Shown one piece after another: positions 53,690 to 64,000 of a DNA stretch of 64,000 nucleotides; positions within the stretch are counted from its first letter, which is position 1, and every line of letters begins with the position of its first letter. The stretch is from NCBI RefSeq assembly GCF_034190915.1, contig NW_026947486.1, forward strand, positions 99,801,123 through 99,865,122, given 5' to 3'. The notes below the pieces were generated by a model. The model searched no databases. It worked only from the letters and a program-made list of their open reading frames with translations, and had not been told where the DNA came from. This DNA comes from Cavia porcellus (lineage: Eukaryota > Chordata > Mammalia > Rodentia > Caviidae). The position numbers and the translations under genes are program-made.

Positions 53690-55200
53690 TTTCCTTCCAT
53701 TTATCCTTGGAAGAGGAAAGATTCTGGAGTTTAAGTAGACAAGGTTATTGAAAACAATTTAGGGAAGGGAAGAATATGACAATCAATTAAGTCTTGACTC
53801 TTACCATTAACCGTCCTCAGCATTTTGAATACATTTGCACTGTGTTGTCAGAATTGAGAATTCAAGTTGTATATTTAAAATGAATAGCAACTGCATAGAT
53901 GCAATTTGTATTTACAAGTCTAATATTAGATTTGTGTCTTCAGTTTTTCATGTAAATCAGATTAGTCTCATTATAAAAACATTTAAAACATGTTATAAAT
54001 AAAAGTTAAAAGATACACTACAGTGTAATCATTGAACATCAGATCTTCTCAGTCCCCTGCCTCACGGTTGAATGAGATTCCTGTATGTAGGTTTTGTCAA
54101 CAATGGTGTTTTTGCTTGTAGTGACTGCGGGTCACAGAAATATTCATCTGCATAATGATTACATTCTTTGAGGGAGTTCAAACAAACACATCACTTATCT
54201 TTTATGACTGGAGGTACTTTAACCACATAGAGGAAGGAGTCTCTCAAAGTTAGGTTTTTCCTCCCCAACCCCAACTAAAATGCAGGGTGGGGCCACTGTT
54301 TCCTTGCTGTCTACATTTCAAAGAGATGGCCTTGACAAAGATGTTCCATGGTCACAAAGGGGTCAGGAGGCCTTTTCCCTTCTTTCCTGTTCACAAAAGG
54401 TTTTATAGTTCTGACTGTAGTAACAGGAGATGACTCTTCTCAATGGAGAATTAAACCCCTTAGTCTTAATTTGCGTGTATCCTTACAGTGACTCTGCAAA
54501 ATACATTGCAAACATATCCTGAAAACATGCAGAGCTCACAGTGCTTCTACGGTGGAAAGATTCATCAGATTTTCTTTATAGGCAAGTGGACGCAAATAAA
54601 GGCCCATGTTTTCCCTCCACATTCCTGGAAACCTTTTATTTACTGATTCTTCTCCTCAGCAGAGTTGTGTTTCCTTGCTGCTTGGTATCTCTGGAAGTTT
54701 CTGGCTGCATATCTCCTCCAACACTTATCCTTTACAGCTGGGATCCATGGAATGTGCTTGGGAATGTTTGATGAGTTGGTGAAGGCTTGATGTTTTTGAG
54801 CCTTTCTTTTGTGATGAACTGCTGAGATTCCAAGCAGGTCCAAGTGTAGAGAAATGTAGAGGCCAGACCTCCTGAGGGCCTTGCCAATACTAGCAATAGG
54901 ACGTGGCTATCTGTCCTCCTCATTTCTGTGAGTGGGGCACATCACTGATCTCTTCTGTCCTGGGGAGCTGTGCTGGCTTACTCTTCATCTGTTTGAGATG
55001 TAAGTGCTTTACCAGCATCTACCACAGTTTCCTCCTGTGCTTGTTCTCATCTCTGCTCTGCTGAATCTTCAAATGTTCCCCCACTGACATTTGGTAGGGT
55101 TCTTTTTAGAGCCTCTGGTTTGTCCCTCTGAACTGAAAGTATCAGCTACCTTGACTTTGAATCATTTTCATGTTTGAAACTCTGGGCACTTTCTGCCTTA
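53690..55200 (+). repeat. Duplicated flank block, copy 2
   Basis: The first part (53,690-54,070) matches 5,090-5,480. The later part (54,310-55,200) matches 58,200-59,190 and 7,800-8,120. Shared phrases include CTTAATTTGC, GTATCTCTGG/GCATCTCTAG, CTGTCCTCCTCATTTC and GCTGCTGAATCTTCAAATG. No frame is conserved across copies. Confidence 0.75.
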
Positions 55201-55205
55201 TTTCT

Positions 55206-55265
55206 CCTTTGTCTCTGTCTCTGTCTCTGTCTCTGTCTCTCTCTCTGCTTGTCTCTCTCTGCTTG

Positions 55266-55322
<57 letters not shown>

Positions 55323-55385
55323 TTGTCTCTGTCTCTCTCTTTCTCTGCCTCTCTGTCTTTTTCTCTCAGTCTGTCTCTTCCTCCC
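55206..55385 (+). repeat. (TCTCTG)n/(TC)n microsatellite, about 180 bp
   Basis: A pyrimidine-rich tract of TCTCTG hexamers with a pure TC core. Leu/Ser-rich frames through it are artefacts. Confidence 0.95.
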
Positions 55386-55391
55386 TTTCTT

Positions 55392-55462
55392 TTATACGCT
55401 ATGAATTGAAGCCAGGTCTTGTGCATGCTTTGCACACAATCAATGCATTGTGTCCTAGGCAT
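55392..55462 (-). mobile_element. ID-like SINE, minus strand, diverged
   Basis: ATGAATTGAAGCCAGGTCTTG, CACACAATCAATGCATTGTG; the A-tail side adjoins the TC microsatellite. Confidence 0.5.
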
Positions 55463-55839
55463 ATCTTTATGTATTCACCGAGTCTTTCCATGCTAATTAC
55501 ACGTATTTGCTGAAATTCCTGCATTGCTCTTCCTTTTGGGAGGGGTGGGATTTGAGCCCTGAAGTTCTCTACTAAGATAGTTTTAGTGATGTCACCCAGA
55601 AAAAAATCCATGCATCATATTTTAACCGATATATAAAAGACTTCTATGGTCAGATACAGGAAATGAAAAGGAATGCAAGTAACGAGGGAGAAAAAAAAAT
55701 GAATATAAAAGGTAAGCAAACTTCGGCTCTGTTGATCTGAGGTAAATACAGTTAGTACCAACATTGTAATATTGTGGCTGATAAACAACCAGTTTAATTT
55801 TTAATTTTGTTGTCCTAATTCAGTACCAATAACAACTCA

Positions 55840-56065
55840 AAATTATTTTAGAAAAAATGTAATAATATTAAGAGATTGCCAGTTTAGGATTAGAATTCTC
55901 ACTTGACCCAGCTATTCCCTTTCTGGATAATTTCCTAGAAGAATTAAAAACATCATACCCCAGAAATATATTCACACTCATTTATAATGTATACAATTTC
56001 AGCAGAAAAATAAAAATCAGTTAGCAGCCTATCGATACACTGATAAACGATATGCTCATCCTGAC
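55840..56065 (+). mobile_element. L1 3'-end fragment, plus strand, old
   Basis: CACTTGACCCAGCTATTCCC, TTCTGGATAATTTCCTAGAAG and CCAGAAATATATTCACAC are in L1 ORF2-end order. Confidence 0.75.
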
Positions 56066-57975
56066 TGTCACATAGTTAAACTGTTAAACTCTGTCATCCT
56101 TGACTGTCTGTATCCAGCTGTTTTGCACAGAGAACCTGCCATACAACATGGCTGCTGTGTCTGTGTTTCCCTATCTAAGAATATATCTTGTTTGTCCAAC
56201 ATACGTCAAGAGCATTCCTTCCTAGAATAGATGGCCCAGTGAAGCACTTCTTTAATTCTCTCCATGCCAACCATCATGACCCGCTAGAATTTTTCTGCCT
56301 TTTGATTAAAATTTCTTTAAGTAGAGCTGCCTAAAAGAAATCTGTTTGACAACGTAAGGTGTACTTTAAATAACCAATTATATAGTAACCTGCTATAAGT
56401 TTTTGTACTTCCTGCATGCAAATAAAATATATTAAGCTGACTCAAGGCTAATGATTTAGAACAGCACCTTCCACCATCCCACCAGCAAAATAGTTTGCCT
56501 TGTAACTCCTTTTGCGAGGCAATCTTCTTTTCAATTTGACACCTGGATTCTGAAACATACTTCATGTGTCAGTTGGAAAGACACAGTGCTAACTAATTTG
56601 GGTCACTCATAAAAACCTACTGGCTGAAGCAGAAACTGGCCCACTGTCCTGCAGATGAGAAGGTGCACCCTCCAATCCCTTTTCTCAGAGTATCCTCAGT
56701 GGTCCAGGAGTGGGAGCCCTTGCCTGACAGCAGACAACTCAATGGACCAACAGAAGGAGATACTTGCATCTCTCAGGCAAGGAGGGTTGCCCCAGGACAT
56801 CCCTCAGTCTGTCTGTAAATTTTCTGTTCCCTTCATGGGACAAAGGAGGAACTCATCATTCCTTGCCTGTGGTAGGTCAGTCAGTTTTGGATTCAGTCAA
56901 ACCTTACCCCTGGGATGGGGTGTTTGAATGTATTGACTCCTGTGCCTGAGTGTGAATGTGTGGACTGAAAGTCACTGGATGACATAAAAATAGGTCATTC
57001 CATCTGTGTTCCATGGTACAAGCTCCCCTTGTGTGGCTCAGAGCCATGGAAATTGAATGAACCCTAACCTATGTTTTCGTGAACTCATCTATCGTGATAC
57101 TACCAGAAAGCTTTCCTCGGAGGCTTGAGAGAACATTACTGAGACCCACCAATGCTTACTTAGGTCTCCATGGCTCTAAAATTGCTGAGAGCCAAGCAGA
57201 CAAACGGGTGCCACTGTAGTCTCTTCTTCAGAAGGGGCACCCACGCTTTGTCTGACAGAACCCCATTCAACAGTGCAGTACACACACACATACACCATAG
57301 AGAGTCACTAGAAAGGCAAGCAAGAGCAAACCCATTGTCCTAGAATACATGATGAAAACTTCAGGAAAGGCTTCTGTGATGATTGTGGAGTAAAAATGAA
57401 ACCTCAGTATCTTATGCCTTCTGCAAGGTTGAATGGATGCACTTATGCTCTGCGTTGTCACCAAGGGAACCCTGGATATAGCAATCATCTGTTGAATCTG
57501 GAGCAAGGTGATGGACCTTGCACTGAATGGCTATCATAGTCATTTCCCCTACACTGACACCTGGATTGGACTGTATCTGAACCACAAACCTTGGCTCCAT
57601 GCCTGTGCCTGTCAGGAAAAAGTCACTCTTCTACTCATCAAAGACAATGAGCCAAATCACAAGCTCCATATAAAAAAAAAAGAGTTACCCCATCCTGCCT
57701 GATGATTCTGACGTGATTGCACTCCTCTGTCTGAGTGGCCATCTAAATCTACTAGGAACACCACCACCACCTCTGCCATCCCAAGTGGCAGTTCATCCTC
57801 AACACCCAGCTGTTTCTCCAGATTCTTGTGCTCTATCTCCTATGCCAGTACTACACTACTTTTGGCATTATTCAGCCATAAGCAGCCACCTGATTCATGC
57901 CTCATCTGCCAAAGTCTGCACTCAACCCATATACAAATGCCCCTGCAGCAATATGCTACTGGCCAACAGGGAAAA
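56066..57975. other. No gene recognised
   Basis: Several medium frames occur (56,655-56,927; 57,508-57,702; 57,713-58,027), but they show no domain and no splice partner. The stretch separates duplicated flank block 2 from block 3. Confidence 0.35.
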
Positions 57976-57979
57976 AACC

Positions 57980-59190
57980 ACTTCTTCTACCAGTCCTTCA
58001 GCTATGCTGACTTCCAAAGGAAAGTAAATATGGCTTTAGATTTTAATTTTTATTTTATTGGTGCATATTTTCAGTACACAATGATTGCATTCCTCGCTGG
58101 CATTGCTACATGTGCATATCACAACTACTTTGACAGCAGCGAGGTTAGCCAATGGAGTAGCATCCTGATCCTCCACAGAAAATGGATTGTAGGGTCATTA
58201 TCTTCTCTGACATTCATGTTTCAAAGAGATGGCTCGTAAGTCCTAGAAAAAACCTTACTTTGTTCTAAGAATGGCAAGATGCCTTTTTCCTTCTTACAGC
58301 TTTGAAAAATATTTATATCCCTTTCAGAGACAGAGAAAGAGTTTCCAGTTTTCCTTAAAATGACTTTGGCAAGAAGACGAGGTGTGTCTCCTATAGAAGA
58401 ATTAAGCCCCTTAGCCTTAATTTGCACGTATCCTTTCAAGAGATCTGCAACATATATTGCACAGTATCTTGCAAATATGCTGTGCTCACAGTATATGTAA
58501 TTACTATAGGTTTATCAAGGTTTTCTACATAGATAATCCTGTGCAATTAGTAGCAGTTTTTCTCTCTCATTCTGATCTGTATCTATTTTATTTATTGATT
58601 TCACTCCTCATTAACAGTTGCCTTTGCTTGCAGCCTTGCATCTCTAGCAGTTTCTGTTTTGATGATTGTCAAGTTCTGCCATTTGCTACAACCTCAGGGA
58701 ACTTCTGTGTTGCAGGGGATCCATGAGCTGTGTTCTAGGATGTTGTTTGGTGTCCTGGGAATATTTGATCTTCTGGAACCTTATGGAGGATAAGAGAAGT
58801 TCTCAGTAGTAGAAAAATATTTCCACAGAGCACAGGCCAGATATCCTAGAGCCCTGCTAGTGCCTCCTGAAGGAGGAGGCTTACTGTCCTCCTCATTTCC
58901 ATTGTGGGCTCCACCACTGATGTCTTCTCTCCTGCAGAGCTGGACTGGTGTACCCTTCCTCCACTTGAGGGCAGATCCTTTTCCAGGCCCCACAGTTTCC
59001 TCATTGGCTTGATGTCATCTGTGCGCTGCTGAATCTTCAAATGAATCCCACTGAGGATGGGCAGGGTTCTCTATCTTGGTGACTCTCTCTTCTCTGGCCT
59101 TCTGACTTGAAAGCACCAGCTAACTAAACTCTGACCCTTCTTCACGTCTTAAAATGCAGCATTTTTCTGGGCTCTGGATTTCATCTGTCT
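57980..59190 (+). repeat. Duplicated flank block, copy 3 (no LAGE3-like exons)
   Basis: This aligns with 7,600-8,126 (57,990-58,540) and with 54,310-55,200 (58,200-59,190). It is the most complete copy of the flank, but no Pcc1-type exon is found in the 2 kb upstream. The 137-codon frame at 57,826-58,239 runs into this block and is not preserved in the other copies. Confidence 0.75.
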
Positions 59191-60647
59191 CTTCCCTCTC
59201 TTCATCTCAGTTTTTCATGTTTCTCTTCCTCTTTTTATTTATATTGTATAAGGTCTCCTAACTGATACATAAACAAGAATCATGCCTTCCAACACACTGT
59301 CGTACATGGTCTCCCACTGTTTTGTAAATCTGATATGGAAACAAATGGAAGACCCTTTTTCACTAAGGAATAGGAAGTTAACTCTTTTTTGCTCTATCAG
59401 ACTGGCAGGATCAATGGCAAAACTCCAGCATCAACTGAGAGTGAAACAGAAACTTATATACATTTTGTAACAAGGAATGACAGCGGATAACAGGTTATCC
59501 TCTAACTGGCTACATGAATCAGGTCAAGTGTTTTCAAGCAGGTTAGTCAGTGGGGTTTTATCATAAGGTGGGAGAAAATAGGCAAAGAGGTGGGCCTAAG
59601 GGGTGGTTGAAATTAACCATGGCCTTGACTTGTTTATCTTGGATTGACAGAATGTCTCTAAGTTGCAGCTGCATGGTCAGTCAAGGCTAACTGACTCTAA
59701 CAATCTAACCATGTGGTGGGCCAGCTGAGCACATCTTATCTTAAAAGAGCACAAGACTTGAGTTTCACTTTTCTGTCATACCAACGCCTTATGGTTCAAG
59801 TATATTCTGTGCATTTGTGCGTGACATTCACTGTGTTCTTGTGTACTTGTTCCTTTCGGAAAGAAGGTGACAAAATACTGTTTTAAATAGCAAATTTGGT
59901 GTTGTTACTAAAGACCTAAATCTCCGCAAATTATCCCCACCATCAAATTTAGGGAACTTGCCCCTGGACCCGATTACTCTCTCATCTTTGTAATTGAAGT
60001 TAGATCAAGCATATATCCTTATGAAAGAGGGCTTGTGTGCAAAACACTTTCTGTGAGCCTCTTCCTCTTAAACAATTCAATCAACCTTCTCTACCTGTAA
60101 ACCATACCCAATCTTCCACTCCACATGTCTGTCTCATCTTTTTCTTGCAACATTGCTCAAAGTGTTTTAAAGCCTTTACCAATGCATTATTAGTCTACTA
60201 CACAGTTTCCACAAAACCAGGCAGGAAATCAAGAAAAATTCTGAACTCCTAAAAAAAGATATTTATGGAGTGCTACCAGTGAAACTACTCTTCCGGGATA
60301 GATGGTTAAACTCTTATTGCCTAGAACAAGCAGAAAACCTGAAATGACACCTCCAATTCAGAGGAGGAAGACTTACTTATGTCAACAGGCACTAATCAGG
60401 GTCATGCGCTACATATCAGACCTGATGTCTGGTGATATAGGGCATATATAAGATAAGGAAGCAAGAAGCACAGAGGCAGTATGGTTATCATCTGTGTATT
60501 TGTTTTTATAGCGTTCATCATAGTGAGCAGCTATGTATCACAGTTACCAGCCCTTTCTTGGAGACAGAAGCAACCGGAAATTGATGAGCATCTGTTACAT
60601 GTCAACTGAGTATCTGAAGCACGATAACTGAAAGAGACATTTTCAGG
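59191..60647. other. No gene recognised
   Basis: Mixed unique sequence. The part at 59,390-59,760 has LTR-like composition but no clear ends. Nothing codes convincingly. Confidence 0.35.
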
Positions 60648-60748
60648 GGCTGCGGATTTAGCTCAGCGGCAGAAGCACCTGCCTTGCAAGTAGGCAGTCG
60701 TGAGTAAAAACGAAAAAGACCAAAAAAAAAAAAAAAAAAAAAAAAAAG
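60648..60748 (+). mobile_element. ID-like SINE with target-site duplication
   Basis: GGCTGCGGATTTAGCTCAGCG and AAGCACCTGCCTTGCAAGTAG, then a pure A-tail of about 26. GAGACATTTTC at 60,634-60,644 and 60,749-60,759 is a perfect 11-bp duplication, so this is a recent insertion. Confidence 0.9.
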
Positions 60749-60759
60749 GAGACATTTTC

Positions 60760-62850
60760 TGTTGCATTGTATGTCATCCTGTAGCCTGAAGTATGATTTT
60801 ATCCAGAATAAGTTACTATGTTTTCCAGTGGAAAGTCACTGATATTTAGAGAGAAGGATAAAACATGTTTACATACAAATGTCTAAAAATAGGATAAAAA
60901 TACGCCCTAATGTGTAGCTTCTTTAACAGATATGAAAATGATAGAATCATCGAAAAACATTCAGATAATTTTGTGTCTGATGCAAGTTGCTGATATGAAA
61001 GACTCAATGACATGTATTCAAAATGCAGATAGATCTAGTGTTACAACAATCCTGGGGAAGATTTGAGATTTGACCTGAAACATGGACAAAGCTGATGAGA
61101 AAATCACAACACTGATAGGTTAGAGGCTATAATGTACCAGGCAACATAAAATTCCTTAGCAGAAATTTCCCCTGTGTCACTACAGTACCATAGGTTGGTT
61201 TGTATTAAATCTTCACCTAAGAGATAAAGACATGTGGTAAGGTACTACACAAAGTTGCCAACTATTTGGAGCAGGGCTGGCTGCAGTTCTCTAACAGTAA
61301 AATAACTGGTGCGATTCCCAGAATGCCAAAATTCAAAGTAAATTAAGGAACAATCATTAGCACAGAAATATTTCACACGACGGTCTTTCTGGATAGTTTA
61401 GATATTGTGACAGGAAAATTGATTGTTTGACACGGAAGCTTTTGCATTACAGTGAGCATAATGAGACTATGTTTCAAAACCACAACCAAAACTCCACAAA
61501 AATCAAAGTTTCACCTGCAGTAGGATGGATGGCCAGAATGTAAATCCAAGCAACATGATTGCAACCCATTGCCACAATCACAGTTACAGCACATCAGTTA
61601 ATTAGTGATGATTTGTTCTTTCCAGACAGGATAGCGCTGATGGCATTGACATGACACTAAGTGTGAATGCAAAAGTGTCGTGTTAGACAGGTGGTATAAT
61701 ATTCCTCAAAAGTTTCATGTGTTCAGAGAGGAGGATTTTGATTGGACTGTGGGGCATTTTAGTGGCCAGTTGCTGAGTTCTTTGAAGAGTTTATAGGTGG
61801 ACGTTCTGATACAAGGACTGGCCTTTTCTAAGGTGATGGATAACTTGGAAAGGTGATTTGTAAGTTTGTATTCTTATCCAGAGTTCCTTTACTCTTTCTT
61901 GTTCTTCTCTTCCACTGGTTCTTTTTCCTCTTATCTTCCCCTTCCTTTCTTCCTTTTCTCCTTCCATTATTTATTCTTTTATCCTTTGCTAATCCCTCTT
62001 CTTTCTCTCTGTTGCTCTTTTTTCCCTGGGTTCTATGAGGTGAGAAACCATCTCTTGTCTGAGATGCCTCCATCCTATTTAGGACTTGCAGCCACACCTG
62101 ATGCATGAATTGTATAATTTAATATTCCAATGAAAAACAAACTTCAAATCCCTTTAGCTGTATTTGGGTTTTTTTGGGGGGTGTTTGTTTGTTTGTGTGC
62201 CTACACACCGTATGACAACTCATACAAGTTGATCTGTGAAGCACAAGTCAGGAGACATCTGGGATCAAAGTGCAGGACCTGTGTGTTAGTATTCAACACA
62301 GAGATCACATCATTTTCTCCAGCATAACTGTCCACTCTCTCTCCATGTGGTCACCTACTACCACAGAACTCCCATCTGCATGTAAGGGCAAGAGCTAAAA
62401 AGCAGCAAAATGCTCCTTGGTGGAGGATGCAAATAAACTGTATCAGGATGAATGTGATGGGACAGATTTATAAAACCAGAAGTCATTGGAACCGAAACCA
62501 CAATGTGTCTAGTAGGTTAGAATATGGAGAAATGGACACAGACCTAAAATATGACAGGAACATGATCATGGAGTTGCGTTTTTCATGAGCTGTGGGGATA
62601 TGATAGAGACACATATGGACAAAGGGAGGGAATACACAGTTTTGCTCTTTGCTCTCACAGAGATTTCAGTGCATTTGCCATGATGCCATATGATTCTTGC
62701 AGTTTTTCGCGTGCAGGACAGCAATAGGATAAGAAAATAAAAAAGAGACAAAGCTAGAGTCACATGTAGAGCTTACTTTTCTTGTAGGAGGAAAGATACT
62801 GCTCAACCACTGCAGAACATTTCATTACATACTCATGAGTGTGATGTCAG
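60760..62850. other. No gene recognised
   Basis: About 2.1 kb without a recognised gene. A pyrimidine-rich patch lies at 61,890-62,030. The short frames there follow from low complexity. Confidence 0.4.
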
Positions 62851-62859
62851 TTTGAACCC

Positions 62860-63060
62860 TGTTGTCTAGCACCTCGTGCTTTGGTTGTCTTGGGCTTAGT
62901 GTTTTTCTGGGCTGAAGCATCTTCTTCTCCTGGCTTTCCATGAGTGCTTTTTGTTTTGGGGGATGGTTGTGTCCCAGCCATGCTGTAGCCGGGCACATTG
63001 CTAAATTTCAAGCTTCAATGGCTCCCAACAAGTAGTATGTGAAGCTGAAACCACACAGTA
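62860..63060 (-). mobile_element. LTR-like fragment related to 31.0 kb
   Basis: GTCTTGGGCTTAGTG, TGGGCTGAAGCATCTTCTTC, AGCTTCAATGGCTCCCAAC and ACCACACAGTAG parallel 31,020-31,170 in the same order. Confidence 0.5.
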
Positions 63061-63780
63061 GCTGTTCAACAAGCACTACAATGTGATCGGGCATATTAAA
63101 CTGTAGATTGTGTAGTTAGACCATGTGGGCTTTGGGAGCATGGTGACTCATCTGGTGCAGATTCCATATGTATGAATCAAATTCACTTTGACTCTCAGTG
63201 GCTTATTTGTAAAAATTTTCATGAAATCAAGTACATAGTATCTTATAGTATCCTTAGCAGATGTGTCCTATGGGCTTCCAAATTGATGACAGTGAAACTC
63301 CTTAGCCAAGTTAGGCCTACAAGTGTGATAACTGATGTATCGCCATGATGAGTTTTTCCTGTCATTTTTATTGTGTAAATATTGCTTTCAGCCATTGTAC
63401 TAATGACCATAGAGTGGTGCTTTGGACTTTAAAATTAGTACACTTTGATGGGAAAAGTTGACTGCATGTCCACACAAGCTATTGGCCTTTAATAAACATC
63501 TGTTTCAGAATTTGATTTGTGGATTTCTTGGTTAATTACCAAGGTTCTGTAGTTTAAACCTTGAAGTTGGCCATTGTCAATTGATTTTTTTTTTATCAGA
63601 AAACATATCTACATTAGTTTGGAACTGAGCATCAGGAAAGTATTACAGTGAGGAAGATTGAAATTATGACAGCTGCTTGTCTCTCACTAGGTGATGTTCA
63701 GTGTACTTTTATATTTTTAACATCACATATTACATATGATATGATTTGTTGGATTAAATTTGAAATATACACTGACACTC
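63061..63780. other. No gene recognised
   Basis: AT-rich intergenic sequence. An AATAAA-like run (CTTTAATAAACATCTG at 63,488) is present without other gene signals. Confidence 0.4.
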
Positions 63781-63784
63781 GTTG

Positions 63785-63912
63785 TGCACACCAATCACAC
63801 CAGCACTGAGAAGGCCAAGGCAAGACAATCTCCATGTATGAGGCCAAGTTGCGCTACAAAGTAGTTAGAAGCCAGCATGAATTACATAGTGAGACACTGT
63901 CTAAAAACTAGA
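63785..63912 (+). mobile_element. B1-like SINE, diverged
   Basis: CACACCAGCACTGAGAAGGC, GAGGCCAAGTTGCGCTAC and TAGTGAGACACTGTCTAAAA. Confidence 0.75.
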
Positions 63913-64000
63913 AAACAAAGAAAATTCAAATAGACTTGCTTCATATGTTAACTTTTGAAAAATGGTAATTTCAATTAAAGATTTTGATGTAGAGGTGGGC

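Noticed and set aside
55142..55462. Long Arg/Glu- or Leu/Ser-rich frames
   Set aside because: They are produced entirely by the TCTCTG/TC microsatellite.
57713..58239. Overlapping frames of 104 and 137 codons that looked like a gene next to the LAGE3-like copy
   Set aside because: The second half lies in the duplicated flank, where the other copies do not preserve the frame; part resembles an old L1 3'UTR in reverse, and no domain is recognisable.

Overview
This is a gene-poor stretch of mammalian nuclear DNA, most likely from a rodent. It has AT-rich intergenic sequence, LINE-1 pieces in both orientations, B1-like (7SL-derived) and ID-like (tRNA-derived) SINEs, ERVL/MaLR-type LTR material, an L2 remnant, a U2 snRNA pseudogene and many long microsatellites. 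There is no Alu. The ID-like consensus (a tRNA-like 'TAGCTCAGTGG' start and a 'GTACC' plus A-tail end) does not look typical of mouse or rat, so a non-murid rodent is my inference. The species cannot be fixed from sequence alone.

The only genic signal I can defend is a pair of related segments, at 3.64-5.06 kb and 52.2-53.65 kb. Each carries the last two coding exons of a LAGE3/CTAG-family (Pcc1-domain) gene, an intron of about 0.2 kb and an AATAAA signal. The 52-kb copy is open across both exons, has matching GT-AG splice sites and keeps an NRF1-like palindrome and an inverted CCAAT box upstream. The 3.6-kb copy has the same structure, but a TAA interrupts exon 2. The duplication is genomic, not a retrocopy, because the intron and flanks are shared. 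Downstream flank occurs three times (about 5.06-5.8 plus 7.6-8.13 kb, 53.69-55.2 kb, 57.98-59.19 kb); the third block has no visible exons. Human LAGE3/CTAG genes are X-linked, so an X-chromosome origin is plausible but is inference.

Layout: 0-3.6 kb, two L1 pieces in head-to-head orientation; 3.6-8.1 kb, broken LAGE3-like copy and flank with an LTR insertion; 8.1-12.1 kb, ERVL/MaLR-like material with a tRNA-Leu-like primer site and a decayed pol trace; 12-42 kb, SINE, L1, LTR and microsatellite mosaic, including an unidentified TSD-flanked insertion (19.68-20.33 kb), a U2 pseudogene (37.09 kb) and a solo LTR (40.3 kb); 42.2-48.8 kb, a near full-length minus-strand L1 with two 5'UTR monomers and broken ORFs; 49-52 kb, old repeats; 52.2-59.2 kb, the better-preserved LAGE3-like copy with its flanks; 59-64 kb, mostly unassigned sequence. 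I found no CRISPR, operon, prophage or other microbial system. Repeat edges are approximate (usually within 10-30 bp) because no alignment could be run.
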